DNA from: Enterovibrio coralii
GTDB taxonomy: Bacteria; Pseudomonadota; Gammaproteobacteria; Enterobacterales; Vibrionaceae
NCBI RefSeq assembly: GCF_001559595.1
Contig: NZ_LNTY01000018.1
Location: 1-64,000 of the forward strand
Direction of reading: 5' to 3'
DNA length: 64,000 nt
Of this stretch, positions 27,584 to 36,074 are shown in pieces; positions within the stretch are counted from its first letter, which is position 1; every line of letters begins with the position of its first letter. The notes beneath the pieces were generated by a model, which saw only the letters and a program-made list of their open reading frames with translations, searched no databases and was not told the origin of the DNA. A program made the translations under genes and the position numbers.

Positions 27584-29323
27584 CTAGTTACAACTGGTAC
27601 TTGTCGCGACTTTTCTGACACGGTTATCTGCACCATCACAGAAATCGTAATTCAGGCGCAAGTAGCACTGTTGGGTGCCATCCTCTTTGATCGTGATGGT
27701 ACCGCTATACACATAAGACAATGGCGTTCCTCGAACGTCACCGTGATAACAGCGGTCCCGAACCACAGAGCTACCGTTTACGGTGAGCGTTTTCAAGGTT
27801 TTCACCTCAGTGACACCAACATAACCTCTGATGCCGCCGTTGTAGCGGTTGTAGTCGGTTGTTGAGTTGCTGCCGTAGTCTGTCGTCCAGCTTACGCGGG
27901 TGTGCCTTGCGGAGCTGTGATACAGACCGGCAGCGTTAAAGTAAACATCCGATTTGCCACAATCCACACCAAAGTATGACCATGCGCCATCACCACCAGC
28001 AGACATTTGAAGCACAACGCCTGTGCTACATGCACCTTTCGGCTCATCATTGTCATTGATTGTTGCCGTCCCTGAGGCCTTGTCGCTTTGATCGTCTTTG
28101 ATCCATGCTTCCAATGAGAAGGTTTCGTTGTTCTCATCGTCATCATCATCGATCGTTGCCACCACGACTTGTATGCTGCTGACGCCAGGTGGGATCGTCA
28201 CTTTAACGCCAGTGCTGTTTAGCGTGACGTTTTCGCTGTCATCGCCATATTTGACTGTTACGGCAGCGCGGAAGTCTGCCCCCTCTGTTGCTGTGCCATT
28301 TTTCAATGCGAGGGTGACTTCTTTGCTTGCTTTCAATTCTTTGTCGAAATTGACTGTAAATGTGGCGTTTTGACCTTCTGTAACGGTGTCGCCAGATACA
28401 CCCGTCACTTCGACAATGGTTTCGCTCGGAAATACCGTCGAGTCATAACAGTTGTGTGTCTCTTGCGTGTTGGTTGCCATCGCACTGATGCGATTTGGGA
28501 ACAGGCCTACGGAAACTTTCTCGCCAGTGGTTGGGTTCAAGCGCCACAGCCAAGTGCTGTTGGTGTTACCAGTTACGTTCTGATTTTTTGCTGCCACGAG
28601 AATTTGGTTGTTTTGGTCCAGCGTTGCCGCGGTGACAAAATCGATAAAGTGGAAGGCAGGAAATTTTACTGATACTGGATTGGTCGAGGTATCCAATTCA
28701 TACGTACGGTTGTTAGTAATGAACAGCAGCTTGTTGTTGTAAAACACAAAGTCGCCCCAGCTGGTAAAACCGCCAGCCTTGATGCCGTTGTCAAAGTCAC
28801 CGAGTGCGGTTGTTGAGCCGTCTGATGTGCTGATGGTGAAGACGCTGCTTTGATCTGAGGCGATCAGCGAATTGGATGACGGATCAAACGCCATGCGATA
28901 AACGTTTTTACCTATGTTTCCTACGATCACATTTTGGTTTGAACCATGATCATAGTAGGCAAGCTGATTGGTAAAGCTTTTTGAAGCGTGGAAGTCTAGG
29001 CTCTTGAACTCCTCAGTCGTGACATCTGAAGCTAAGCCTTCTACATGGTAGGTTTCTGGTCTCGGGACACTCACGTAATAAGTTCGGTTGTTGACTTTGT
29101 CATACGCCATAGCGGACGAGCTGAAAAGCGATCTGGATTCTTTCAGCGCACGGTCTTTTCCGACATAAACACCAGTGAGCTTTTTGTCTTCTTGCAGATC
29201 AATCAAAAATCCCACATGACCACGGCCCGCATTCATCGAATACACATTACCGATGCAATTCGCATAAGCCCCAGCGGATGTTACAGATGCAAGAATGAGA
29301 CTGGCGAGTATCCGTTTTTTCAT
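27584..29323 (-). CDS. Secreted propeller-like/Calx-beta protein, paralogue B
   Basis: An intact 579-residue secreted protein. It has a signal peptide (1-21), the conserved N-terminal propeller-like domain (22-310), Calx-beta domain (about 312-420), and a C-terminal domain of about 155 residues with six cysteines (WSYFGVDCGKS ... RDRCYHGDVRGTPLSYVYSG ... CYLRLNYDFCDG ... STSCN). Residues 1-390 differ from paralogue A at only scattered sites, while the Calx-beta end and C-terminal domain have clearly diverged. Upstream sequence including the palindrome is also duplicated. It was probably made by a recent tandem duplication. It may act at the cell surface or outside; no enzyme motif was seen. 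Confidence 0.8.
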   Translation of the reverse strand: MKKRILASLILASVTSAGAYANCIGNVYSMNAGRGHVGFLIDLQEDKKLTGVYVGKDRALKESRSLFSSSAMAYDKVNNRTYYVSVPRPETYHVEGLASDVTTEEFKSLDFHASKSFTNQLAYYDHGSNQNVIVGNIGKNVYRMAFDPSSNSLIASDQSSVFTISTSDGSTTALGDFDNGIKAGGFTSWGDFVFYNNKLLFITNNRTYELDTSTNPVSVKFPAFHFIDFVTAATLDQNNQILVAAKNQNVTGNTNSTWLWRLNPTTGEKVSVGLFPNRISAMATNTQETHNCYDSTVFPSETIVEVTGVSGDTVTEGQNATFTVNFDKELKASKEVTLALKNGTATEGADFRAAVTVKYGDDSENVTLNSTGVKVTIPPGVSSIQVVVATIDDDDDENNETFSLEAWIKDDQSDKASGTATINDNDEPKGACSTGVVLQMSAGGDGAWSYFGVDCGKSDVYFNAAGLYHSSARHTRVSWTTDYGSNSTTDYNRYNGGIRGYVGVTEVKTLKTLTVNGSSVVRDRCYHGDVRGTPLSYVYSGTITIKEDGTQQCYLRLNYDFCDGADNRVRKVATSTSCN

Positions 29324-29713
29324 AACACTTTCCTTAATTTATGTCCTTGTGTGTGACGCTCCAGAGAGCTTAAATCCGTCAAAATAAGGAAGTAGGTCTC
29401 GCCAGTGAGACAGTGTTTACATTAGCGTATTATTTTCTTCTTAAATGAAGCCTTGTTGTTGAAATATTGAGAATAATGGGTCCGTCTGCCGTTCTGTTTA
29501 GTGCGTTGATTCTTGGTGAATTCTCATTATTGAGAGTGACTGTAATTGCACTTTAGGGAGAGGCCAATAAATGTTCTGTGTTGAAACCGTGTTGCTGAGA
29601 CTTGTGATACGTTGTTTTCGTGGTTAAATGGCGGGTATTACCTTGCCGACTTGTCATAAAAGTTTGGTGATAAACAGAGCTTGTCTCGCATTTCAATATC
29701 AAGAGGTATCTCT
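29324..29713. other. Intergenic region upstream of paralogue B
   Basis: About 390 bp. The first 170 bp are the duplicated upstream region with the palindrome. The rest separates paralogue B from the divergent glutaredoxin gene. No credible coding frame was found. Confidence 0.45.
29396..29411 (-). promoter_or_regulatory. Conserved inverted repeat upstream of paralogue B
   Basis: GTCTCACTGGCGAGAC on the minus strand, 72 bp before the start codon, the same distance as for paralogue A. It differs from the A copy at two spacer positions while both arms are unchanged. Confidence 0.6.
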
Positions 29714-29941
29714 TTGAAGCGTATCGTGTTGTATACCAGTCGAAACTGCCCACATTGCCAAACAGCAAAGCAGTATTTCGACAGTAAAAAAATTGCTTAT
29801 CGCCTGTGTGATGTTGGTTCGCCAAGGGGAAAGAAAGAGCATGCTGCATTGGGTGCTAGAGGTGTACCCGTGATCAAAATTGGCGATCAAATTCTTCATG
29901 GATTTTCATTAAAAGCGGTGGAGAAAGCCTTAAAATCCTGA
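29714..29941 (+). CDS. Glutaredoxin-family protein
   Basis: A 75-residue thioredoxin-fold protein with the redox motif CPHC (YTSRNCPHCQTAKQYF), the cis-proline segment GVPVIKIGD and a closing helix, a length normal for short glutaredoxins. The start is taken as TTG at 29714 because AAGAGGT lies six bases before it and the resulting sequence begins exactly at the first beta strand (KRIVLYTS). It precedes the AlaX-type gene by 26 bp and the two are probably co-transcribed. Confidence 0.8.
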   Translation: MKRIVLYTSRNCPHCQTAKQYFDSKKIAYRLCDVGSPRGKKEHAALGARGVPVIKIGDQILHGFSLKAVEKALKS

Positions 29942-29967
29942 TTTAAGATAGACGCAAAGGAGTGCTT

Positions 29968-30615
29968 ATGTCTGGTGTGGTGGAAAAAGTTTTTTGGCAG
30001 AATCCGTATCTCACGCAATTGGAAGCGACGGTTTCAAGTGTCGATGGCTGTGTCATTACGCTCGATAAAACGATATTTTTCGCGTTTTCGGGTGGTCAGG
30101 AAAGTGATGCCGGCACGATTGGTGGCTTCGTTGTTGAGCAGGCTGAGAAGAAAGATACTCAGATTTTCTACACGTTGCCTGAGAACCATACCCTCAACCC
30201 CGGTGATAGTGTTGACGTCGATATTGATTGGGCGCGACGCCATGCACTTATGAAACTCCATTTCGGGGCTGAATTAACCCTTTTGCTGATGATGAACAAA
30301 TACCCAGATCTTGAAAAGATCGGGTCACATATCGGCGAATCCCGCTCTCGCATCGACTTCATGTTTCCTGAATCTATCTGCGCACAACTCCCTTGGCTTC
30401 AGAACGCTCTCAACGACATCATCCACCAAAACCTTTCTATCGATAAAGGCTTCAGTGACGAAAAAGCGCAGCGACGTTACTGGAAAATAGACGGTTTTGA
30501 ACCTGTCTCTTGTGGCGGTACCCACCTGCACACAACGGGCGAGATTGGCGCATTGAAGCTGAAACGAAAGAACATCGGAAAAGGCAAAGAGCGTATCGAA
30601 ATCTCGCTTGCTTGA
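29968..30615 (+). CDS. Alanyl-tRNA editing protein (AlaX type)
   Basis: A 215-residue trans-editing hydrolase related to the editing domain of alanyl-tRNA synthetase, expected to remove Ser or Gly from mischarged tRNA-Ala. Visible family blocks are FAFSGGQESDAGTIGG, EKIGSHIGESRSRIDF and the zinc-binding SCGGTHLHTTGEIG. The first zinc motif appears as RRHALMKLHFGAEL instead of the canonical HxxxH. The ATG at 29968 follows AAAGGAG; the GTG at 29962 is less likely. Confidence 0.82.
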   Translation: MSGVVEKVFWQNPYLTQLEATVSSVDGCVITLDKTIFFAFSGGQESDAGTIGGFVVEQAEKKDTQIFYTLPENHTLNPGDSVDVDIDWARRHALMKLHFGAELTLLLMMNKYPDLEKIGSHIGESRSRIDFMFPESICAQLPWLQNALNDIIHQNLSIDKGFSDEKAQRRYWKIDGFEPVSCGGTHLHTTGEIGALKLKRKNIGKGKERIEISLA

Positions 30616-30649
30616 TGACATTGACCTTTAACGGTAAAAATTCTCTTTC

Positions 30650-30685
30650 ATATATGCCAAATCATATATATGATTTGGCATATAT
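30650..30685. promoter_or_regulatory. 36-bp perfect palindrome, probable ArsR operator
   Basis: A perfect inverted repeat with core TGCCAAATCA/TGATTTGGCA and AT-rich ends, 25 bp before the arsR start. Its position and symmetry fit an autoregulatory ArsR operator. Confidence 0.7.
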
Positions 30686-30710
30686 TTTAATGTATTCAAA
30701 GATTGTCCTA

Positions 30711-31055
30711 ATGACGCCAGTCGATTTCTATAAATGCCTCGCGGATGAAACCCGTCTTAAAACTCTGATGTTGTTGAATCAGGAAGGCGAGCTATGCGTT
30801 TGCGAGTTAATGGCAGCCCTCGATGAAAGCCAACCCAAAGTCTCTCGACATCTCGCGCAGTTGCGTAAGTGCGGTTTACTCACCGATCGTCGCCAAGGCC
30901 AATGGGTGTTTTACCGCATTAATGAAAACCTGCCTGCTTGGACGAAAGAGGTGGTTGCATTAACGACCAAATCTAATCAGGTATTCCTTGAAGAAAGTAT
31001 GCAACGTCTTTGTCGTATGGGTGATCGCCCAACGCGCGCGGGTGCATGCTGCTAA
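30711..31055 (+). CDS. arsR: ArsR-family arsenic repressor
   Basis: A 114-residue winged-helix repressor. The arsenic-sensing motif ELCVCELMAAL (ELCVCEL) is intact and is followed by the recognition helix region ESQPKVSRHLAQLRKCGLL. Arsenite binding to the paired cysteines should release it from DNA. A terminal CC (GACC) may add a ligand, as seen in some relatives. The start was set at 30711; the ATG at 30690 would add seven residues. It is followed by the ACR3 gene, with a second palindromic site in the gap. Confidence 0.88.
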   Translation: MTPVDFYKCLADETRLKTLMLLNQEGELCVCELMAALDESQPKVSRHLAQLRKCGLLTDRRQGQWVFYRINENLPAWTKEVVALTTKSNQVFLEESMQRLCRMGDRPTRAGACC

Positions 31056-31072
31056 AAATTTTAATTTAAGAC

Positions 31073-31094
31073 ATATGAAAAAACATATATATGA
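31073..31094. promoter_or_regulatory. Possible second ArsR site
   Basis: The gap between arsR and the ACR3 gene holds catatg-aaaaaa-catata, an imperfect inverted repeat sharing the ATATATG half of the main palindrome. It may be a secondary operator, or chance in an AT-rich gap. Confidence 0.35.
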
Positions 31095-31102
31095 GGTGAT
31101 AC

Positions 31103-32130
31103 ATGGGATTGTTTGAGCGCTATTTGTCTGTCTGGGTGGCGGCGTGTATCGCAGGTGGCGTCTTGCTGGGGAACCTTTTTCCGTCAGCATTCGCGTTTGT
31201 GGCGGATTTAGAGTTTGTCCACGTAAATTTGGTCGTCGCGGTTCTGATATGGGTAATGATTTTCCCAATGATGGTTCAGGTGGATTTTGGTGCCATTAAA
31301 GACGTAGCAAAAAGCCAAAAGGTCTGGCACTGACGCTTGTCATCAATTGGCTTATCAAGCCCTTTACTATGGCGGCTCTTGGCTGGCTTTTCTTTAAAGG
31401 CGTCTTTGCTGACTGGGTCGATCCGCAAACCGCGAGTGAATATATTGCGGGGATGATTTTGTTGGGCGTTGCGCCTTGTACCGCCATGGTATTCGTTTGG
31501 AGCCAACTGACCAAAGGGGATGCAAACTACACATTGGTTCAGGTATCGGTCAATGACCTGATCATGGTCTTTGCTTTTGCTCCGATCACGGCGCTGCTGC
31601 TGGGAGTCACCGATATTCAGGTACCTTGGGAAACGCTGCTGCTGTCTGTGGTGCTCTACGTCGTGCTGCCGCTCGTTGCGGGTGCGCTAATGCGCAAATA
31701 CTTGCTGAATAAAGGTGATGAAGCACTGACGGGCTTTCTGGCAAACGTGAAGCCTTGGTCAATCATCGGATTGTTGGGCACAGTGGTATTGCTGTTTGGC
31801 TTTCAGGCGCAAACCATCGTTAGCCAACCGGAGACCATATTACTGATTGCCATTCCCCTTCTCATTCAAACCTATGGCATTTTCGCGATTGCCTATGGCT
31901 TAGCGAAGTGGATGAAACTGCCGCACAACGTTGCCGCACCGGCTGGCATGATCGGGACGTCAAACTTCTTCGAGTTAGCTGTTGCCGTGGCTATTTCCCT
32001 TTTTGGCCTTCATTCGGGGGCAGCCCTTGCGACAGTAGTCGGTGTATTGGTTGAAGTGCCAGTGATGCTTTCGCTGGTGTGGTTTGCGAATCGAACCCGT
32101 CATTGGTTTGATGTTGCCGCTGAGAAATAA
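31103..32130 (+). CDS. acr3: ACR3-family arsenite efflux permease, one frameshift
   Basis: An inner-membrane arsenite exporter of about 342 residues with ten hydrophobic segments. The family motif [17 protein letters not shown] carries the essential cysteine, and the C-terminal [24 protein letters not shown] segment is diagnostic. The frame breaks near 31321; one added G (AAG GGT CTG GCA CTG) restores [21 protein letters not shown] precedes the ATG. It is co-transcribed with arsR; no arsenate reductase gene is adjacent. Confidence 0.85.
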
Positions 32131-32139
32131 AGATTCTAC

Positions 32140-32163
32140 GCCCCGATTCATCGGGGCTTTTTT
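32140..32163 (+). terminator. Terminator after acr3
   Basis: Stem gccccgat / tcggggc with T-tract, 10 bp past the acr3 stop. Confidence 0.85.
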
Positions 32164-32340
32164 GTGCGTTCTTCTGTGTCTATGAATCTATGCGAAGACA
32201 AAAGTGGCGATTAGTGTGATTCGAATCGATTCCAGAAAGGAAAAATATCAATGAATTTCATGTAAGTAAGGGCATTGTCTCACTTTTTGTACTATCCATA
32301 AGTATGCGGTGTCTGAAATCGGAGTGATTTAGGTGAAAGC

Positions 32341-33963
32341 ATGTTACTTATGACATATCGCTATACCAAATATATAGCGGTCCTTGTGGGGATTTTTTTC
32401 TCTGTATTAATGGCTTGGGTTGTAGCCGATACAGAAAAAAAAGCCATCGTCTTTGAGTTTCAAAATGACATCGACAGACGCGCAGCTTCTCTTTCTAAAA
32501 GCCTTTTCACTAACTTTGAAGCCTTGCATTCCCTCGCGACACTATTTCGCAGTAATCCAGACACGGGCTACACACAATTTCAGCAAGAAGCTAGGCGAAT
32601 CCTAAAGCGCCACAGAGAGATACAGGCTCTGGAATGGATTCCTGCGGTGAAAAAAGAAGAAAGGGAACGTTTTGAACGCGCATTTCAGGGCGAATTTCCG
32701 GGCTTTAAATTCACCGAGCTTTCTCCTGAAAGAGAAATGATCGAAGCGGGGGAAAGGGAAGAGTATTTTCCGGTGTATTTTATCGAGCCTTACATTGGTA
32801 ACGAGAAAGCTTTGGGCTTCGATCTCACGGCGAATCCAGCCAGATCGGCAACACTTTATAACGTAAGGGATTCCGGTCATCCCGCCGCATCAGAAAGCAT
32901 TACGCTGGTGCAAGAGACTTCAAATGAGAAAGCCTTTCTTGCCATGGTGCCGATTTATCGAGGGCCGATTTCTACGCTTCAAGACAGGCGCCAAAACCTC
33001 GAAGGCGTTGTGCTTGGTGTCTTCCGAATCCGAGACATTTTCATCGCTTCCCAACTTGGGGAACTGCCGCCAGAAATAGAGATAGAGATTATTGATGTCA
33101 CCGAATCCGCTAACGGTGACGTGCTTTACAAATATATGCCTGGGAAGGGCAAGCTTTTGATGTCCGGTTTGGATTACCAATCGGAATACATTAGTGTCTT
33201 GGGGCGAGAATGGTTCATGCGCGCTTCTGCTACACAACAGTACGTCGATAAAAAGCAAAGCTTGCTACCTATAGTCATTTTGTTAGGTGGCGTCGGTGTT
33301 ACCTTGTTTTTTACGGCGTATATGCGCTTGGTATTTCGCCATGCTGAGCTGGTAGAAAAAGAAGTGATCGATAGAACGAGAGACCTTGACGAAGCCAACG
33401 ACTCTTTGCGTCAATTAACCCAAAAAGACACCCTGACCGGGTTGTATAACCGTCGTTATTACGACAGTCAGATAGAGCAAGAATGGTCGAGGGCGCTGCG
33501 AAACCAATCACCCATTACCATCCTGATTTTTGACGTTGACCATTTCAAAGAATTTAACGACCACAACGGTCACTTGGCCGGAGACAATTGCCTAACCAAA
33601 ATCGGCTTGTCCTTGAAGATGTCATTGCTACGCGCACAAGATGTTCTTTGTCGCTACGGCGGCGAGGAGTTTGTCGCGATACTCCCTGATACCACTGACC
33701 CCATCAGCGTTGCTGAAAAGTGCCGCAAACGCGTCGTTGAACTTGGGATTGAGCATCCTCAATCCTCTCAGGGGGTGGTGACCATCAGTGTGGGTTGCGC
33801 GCAAATGGTACCAAGTCCAAATGTCGGTCATCATGATCTTTTCAATGCCGCTGATGAAGCACTGTATCAGGCAAAACTTGAAGGCAGAAACCGCGTGCAG
33901 ATGGCTCCTAGTCGTCAGTTGCATTGTGTGGATGATGCCAGCTCGGACAAAAAATCCTCATAA
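32341..33963 (+). CDS. CHASE-domain diguanylate cyclase
   Basis: A 540-residue inner-membrane protein making cyclic di-GMP. A first transmembrane helix (about 10-28) is followed by a periplasmic CHASE sensor (about 60-300, QALEWIPAVKKEERERFE and YFPVYFIEPY), a second helix (about 305-325) and a C-terminal GGDEF domain (about 365-530). The active-site motif is GGEEF near residue 440, and the inhibitory I-site RxxD (RAQD) stands five residues before it, so the enzyme should be active and product-inhibited. The ATG at 32341 has AGGTGA upstream. The gene is monocistronic. Confidence 0.88.
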   Translation: MLLMTYRYTKYIAVLVGIFFSVLMAWVVADTEKKAIVFEFQNDIDRRAASLSKSLFTNFEALHSLATLFRSNPDTGYTQFQQEARRILKRHREIQALEWIPAVKKEERERFERAFQGEFPGFKFTELSPEREMIEAGEREEYFPVYFIEPYIGNEKALGFDLTANPARSATLYNVRDSGHPAASESITLVQETSNEKAFLAMVPIYRGPISTLQDRRQNLEGVVLGVFRIRDIFIASQLGELPPEIEIEIIDVTESANGDVLYKYMPGKGKLLMSGLDYQSEYISVLGREWFMRASATQQYVDKKQSLLPIVILLGGVGVTLFFTAYMRLVFRHAELVEKEVIDRTRDLDEANDSLRQLTQKDTLTGLYNRRYYDSQIEQEWSRALRNQSPITILIFDVDHFKEFNDHNGHLAGDNCLTKIGLSLKMSLLRAQDVLCRYGGEEFVAILPDTTDPISVAEKCRKRVVELGIEHPQSSQGVVTISVGCAQMVPSPNVGHHDLFNAADEALYQAKLEGRNRVQMAPSRQLHCVDDASSDKKSS

Positions 33964-34146
33964 TTCAACGTTTGTGAGTTGTGCTTTGACGTCACAATAA
34001 AGTGTATTGTTTGCGAGAATGTTATCACTTTGCATTGGGTGGTGTGACAAACATCGTTGAAATTTATGGATTAAATAAAGTACGTTGTATGCTTATACGA
34101 ACACGAGCGAGTGTAAATAAAGTCAGAAACAAAAGCTGGGGGATAA

Positions 34147-34479
34147 GTGCTCTCTTTTTTCTATTTTGGGTTGGTGATGAATGTAGTCGCTGCGAGTTTA
34201 GTCGGCGGTTTTGATGCAGCTACTGGCCTTTTGGGTATGTCGCATTGGGTTGATTATGCGTTTGCTGTGGTGTTAATGCTCTGGGCAGGTTCTGCGTTCA
34301 CATTGAGTATGCAGCAGAAAGGCGGTGAAGATGCCAACGTTACTGTGCGTTCGTCGGCGTCAATTGTTGCGAAAGTGAACGCTGATCCATCTCTATTTCT
34401 TAAGTTTTTCGTAGCAGGAATGCCAGCGTTTATCTTGTGTGTCGTTGTGGCATTTAGCAGTTTTACGCAGCCGTTTTGA
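34147..34479 (+). CDS. Small hypothetical membrane protein
   Basis: A 110-residue protein with three hydrophobic segments (about 2-22, 36-54 and 85-106) and a short polar loop. I do not recognise the family. The GTG start at 34147 is preceded by GGGGGATAA, a good ribosome site, and a terminator follows the stop, so it is probably a real single gene. Confidence 0.6.
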   Translation: MLSFFYFGLVMNVVAASLVGGFDAATGLLGMSHWVDYAFAVVLMLWAGSAFTLSMQQKGGEDANVTVRSSASIVAKVNADPSLFLKFFVAGMPAFILCVVVAFSSFTQPF

Positions 34480-34496
34480 TATAACGATTAAACGAA

Positions 34497-34522
34497 ATAA
34501 AGGGCGCCTTTGCGCCCTTTAT
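34497..34522. terminator. Bidirectional terminator
   Basis: Stem ataaagggcgc / gcgccctttat between two convergent genes (stops at 34479 and 34526). Confidence 0.8.
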
Positions 34523-34525
34523 TGT

Positions 34526-35757
34526 TTAGCGTTTATTCGCACCAGACTTTTTCAGCAACTGACGCTTCAAACGGCGTTTTTCACCGCCGCGACCACCGCG
34601 CTTTTCGTGGTGCTCTCTGTCTGCATTGAGGTCCGGTTCAAATCCTTCCAGCCATTCTTGTGGCAATCGTTGGTCGATCAGGGTTTCAATCGCATTGAGC
34701 ATGCCTTCTTCTTCACGACTTACCAATGAAATGGCGTTGCCTGACTTTCCAGCGCGGCCAGTGCGGCCAATTCGGTGAATGTAATCTTCTGGCTGATGCG
34801 GTAATTCATAGTTGAAGACCGTATCGAGCGAAGGAATATCTAAACCACGCGCCGCCACGTCGGTTGCCACCAAGACCCTGACTTTGCCTTCTTTGAAGCC
34901 TTCGAGTGCGCGGTTACGTGCACCTTGTGTTTTTTCGCCATGAATCGCTTCGGCGGCGAGGCCGTCGAGCTTTAGCTCATTCGCCAGTGCTTCAGTGCTC
35001 TGGCGTGTTTTCGCAAACACCAGAACTTGTTGCAGATTGCGGCTTCCAATCAAGTAAGACAGCAGTTCGCGTTTACGCTTGCGGTCAACAGGGTGAACCA
35101 TTTGATTAACCGTATCCGCGGTGCTGTTGGCCGCAGCCACTTCGATTCGCACTGGGTTGTTCAGCAATCGATACGCCAAGTCCATCACTTGTTTTGGATA
35201 AGTGGCAGAGAAGAATAAGGTTTGACGTTCTGCTGGCATTTTTTTCATCAGACGTTTGATGTCAGAAATAAAGCCATATCCAACATGCGGTCAGCTTCAT
35301 CAAGCACCAACGCATCCAGACTGCTCAGGCTCAATGTGCCGATGTGCAGATGGTCGAGCAAACGGCCTGGTGTACCAACCACAATTTCAGGGCCTTTGGC
35401 GAGCTGGCTTTTTTGCGGATTGATATTCGCACCGCCATAAAGGGCAACACATCTTAGTGAGGTGTTTTGGCTGTACTCAGCCACTTTGTCGTAAACCTGT
35501 TGTGCAAGCTCTCGCGTTGGGGTAACCACGAGCACGCGCGTCGTTTTCTTCGCGCCATTTTCAAGAAGTTGGTGGATTAACGGCAAGGTAAATGCTGCTG
35601 TTTTTCCGGTACCTGTCTGCGCCGCACCCATTACGTCTTTGCCAGCAAGCACTTGTGGAATGGCTTGTTGCTGAATATCAGTAGGTTGTGAGTAGCCGAG
35701 AGAGGCCAGTGTCTCTTGCAACGTTGGGTGTAATAGCGAAAACGCGTTGTCAGACAT
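34526..35757 (-). CDS. rhlE: DEAD-box RNA helicase RhlE, one frameshift
   Basis: An ATP-dependent RNA helicase of about 410 residues. Motifs in order: Q motif (GYSQPTDIQQQAIP), AQTGTGKT, PTRELA, VGTPGR, DEAD, SAT, ATDVAARGLDIP and HRIGRTGRAG, with a basic C-terminal tail. The frame breaks near 35274; one added G (ATG GGC TTT ATT TCT) gives the standard RMLDMGFISDIKR segment. RhlE acts in ribosome assembly and mRNA turnover. It is monocistronic; the ATG at 35757 is the family start. Confidence 0.88.
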
Positions 35758-36074
35758 GAATGTAAATCCGGTCACCAAAAAGGAGCGCGAGTTTATCAGA
35801 ATGCTTGTCGATACCCAAGCAAGCTTAGCTGACCAGAGCAACAAGGTGTTTTGCTGGTCAAGCTACCGAGATAGAAAGGAAAAGTATGTACATAGTTGCC
35901 GAGAAAAAGCCGAGTAAATGCTTAACTTTGCGAATATAGGCATGCAAGGTGAACTGAAGGCAGCTAGCTTCCTGTAACTAGGGTGTTTTTGTTCTATGTT
36001 AAATATGTTTACCCGAGTGTGTTGAGAGTCTCCATTTCTTCGCGCTGTGGTATGAGTAACGCGAGGACACCGCC
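35758..36074. other. Divergent intergenic region
   Basis: About 320 bp between rhlE and the GCS2 gene. It contains an imperfect hairpin at about 35827-35864 (agctgaccag ... ctggtcaagct) of unknown purpose. No coding frame with a ribosome site was found. Confidence 0.4.

Noticed and set aside
27111-29490. Insertion-sequence or integron origin for the A/B repeats
   Set aside because: No transposase, terminal inverted repeats, target duplications or attachment sites were seen; simple tandem duplication explains the pattern.
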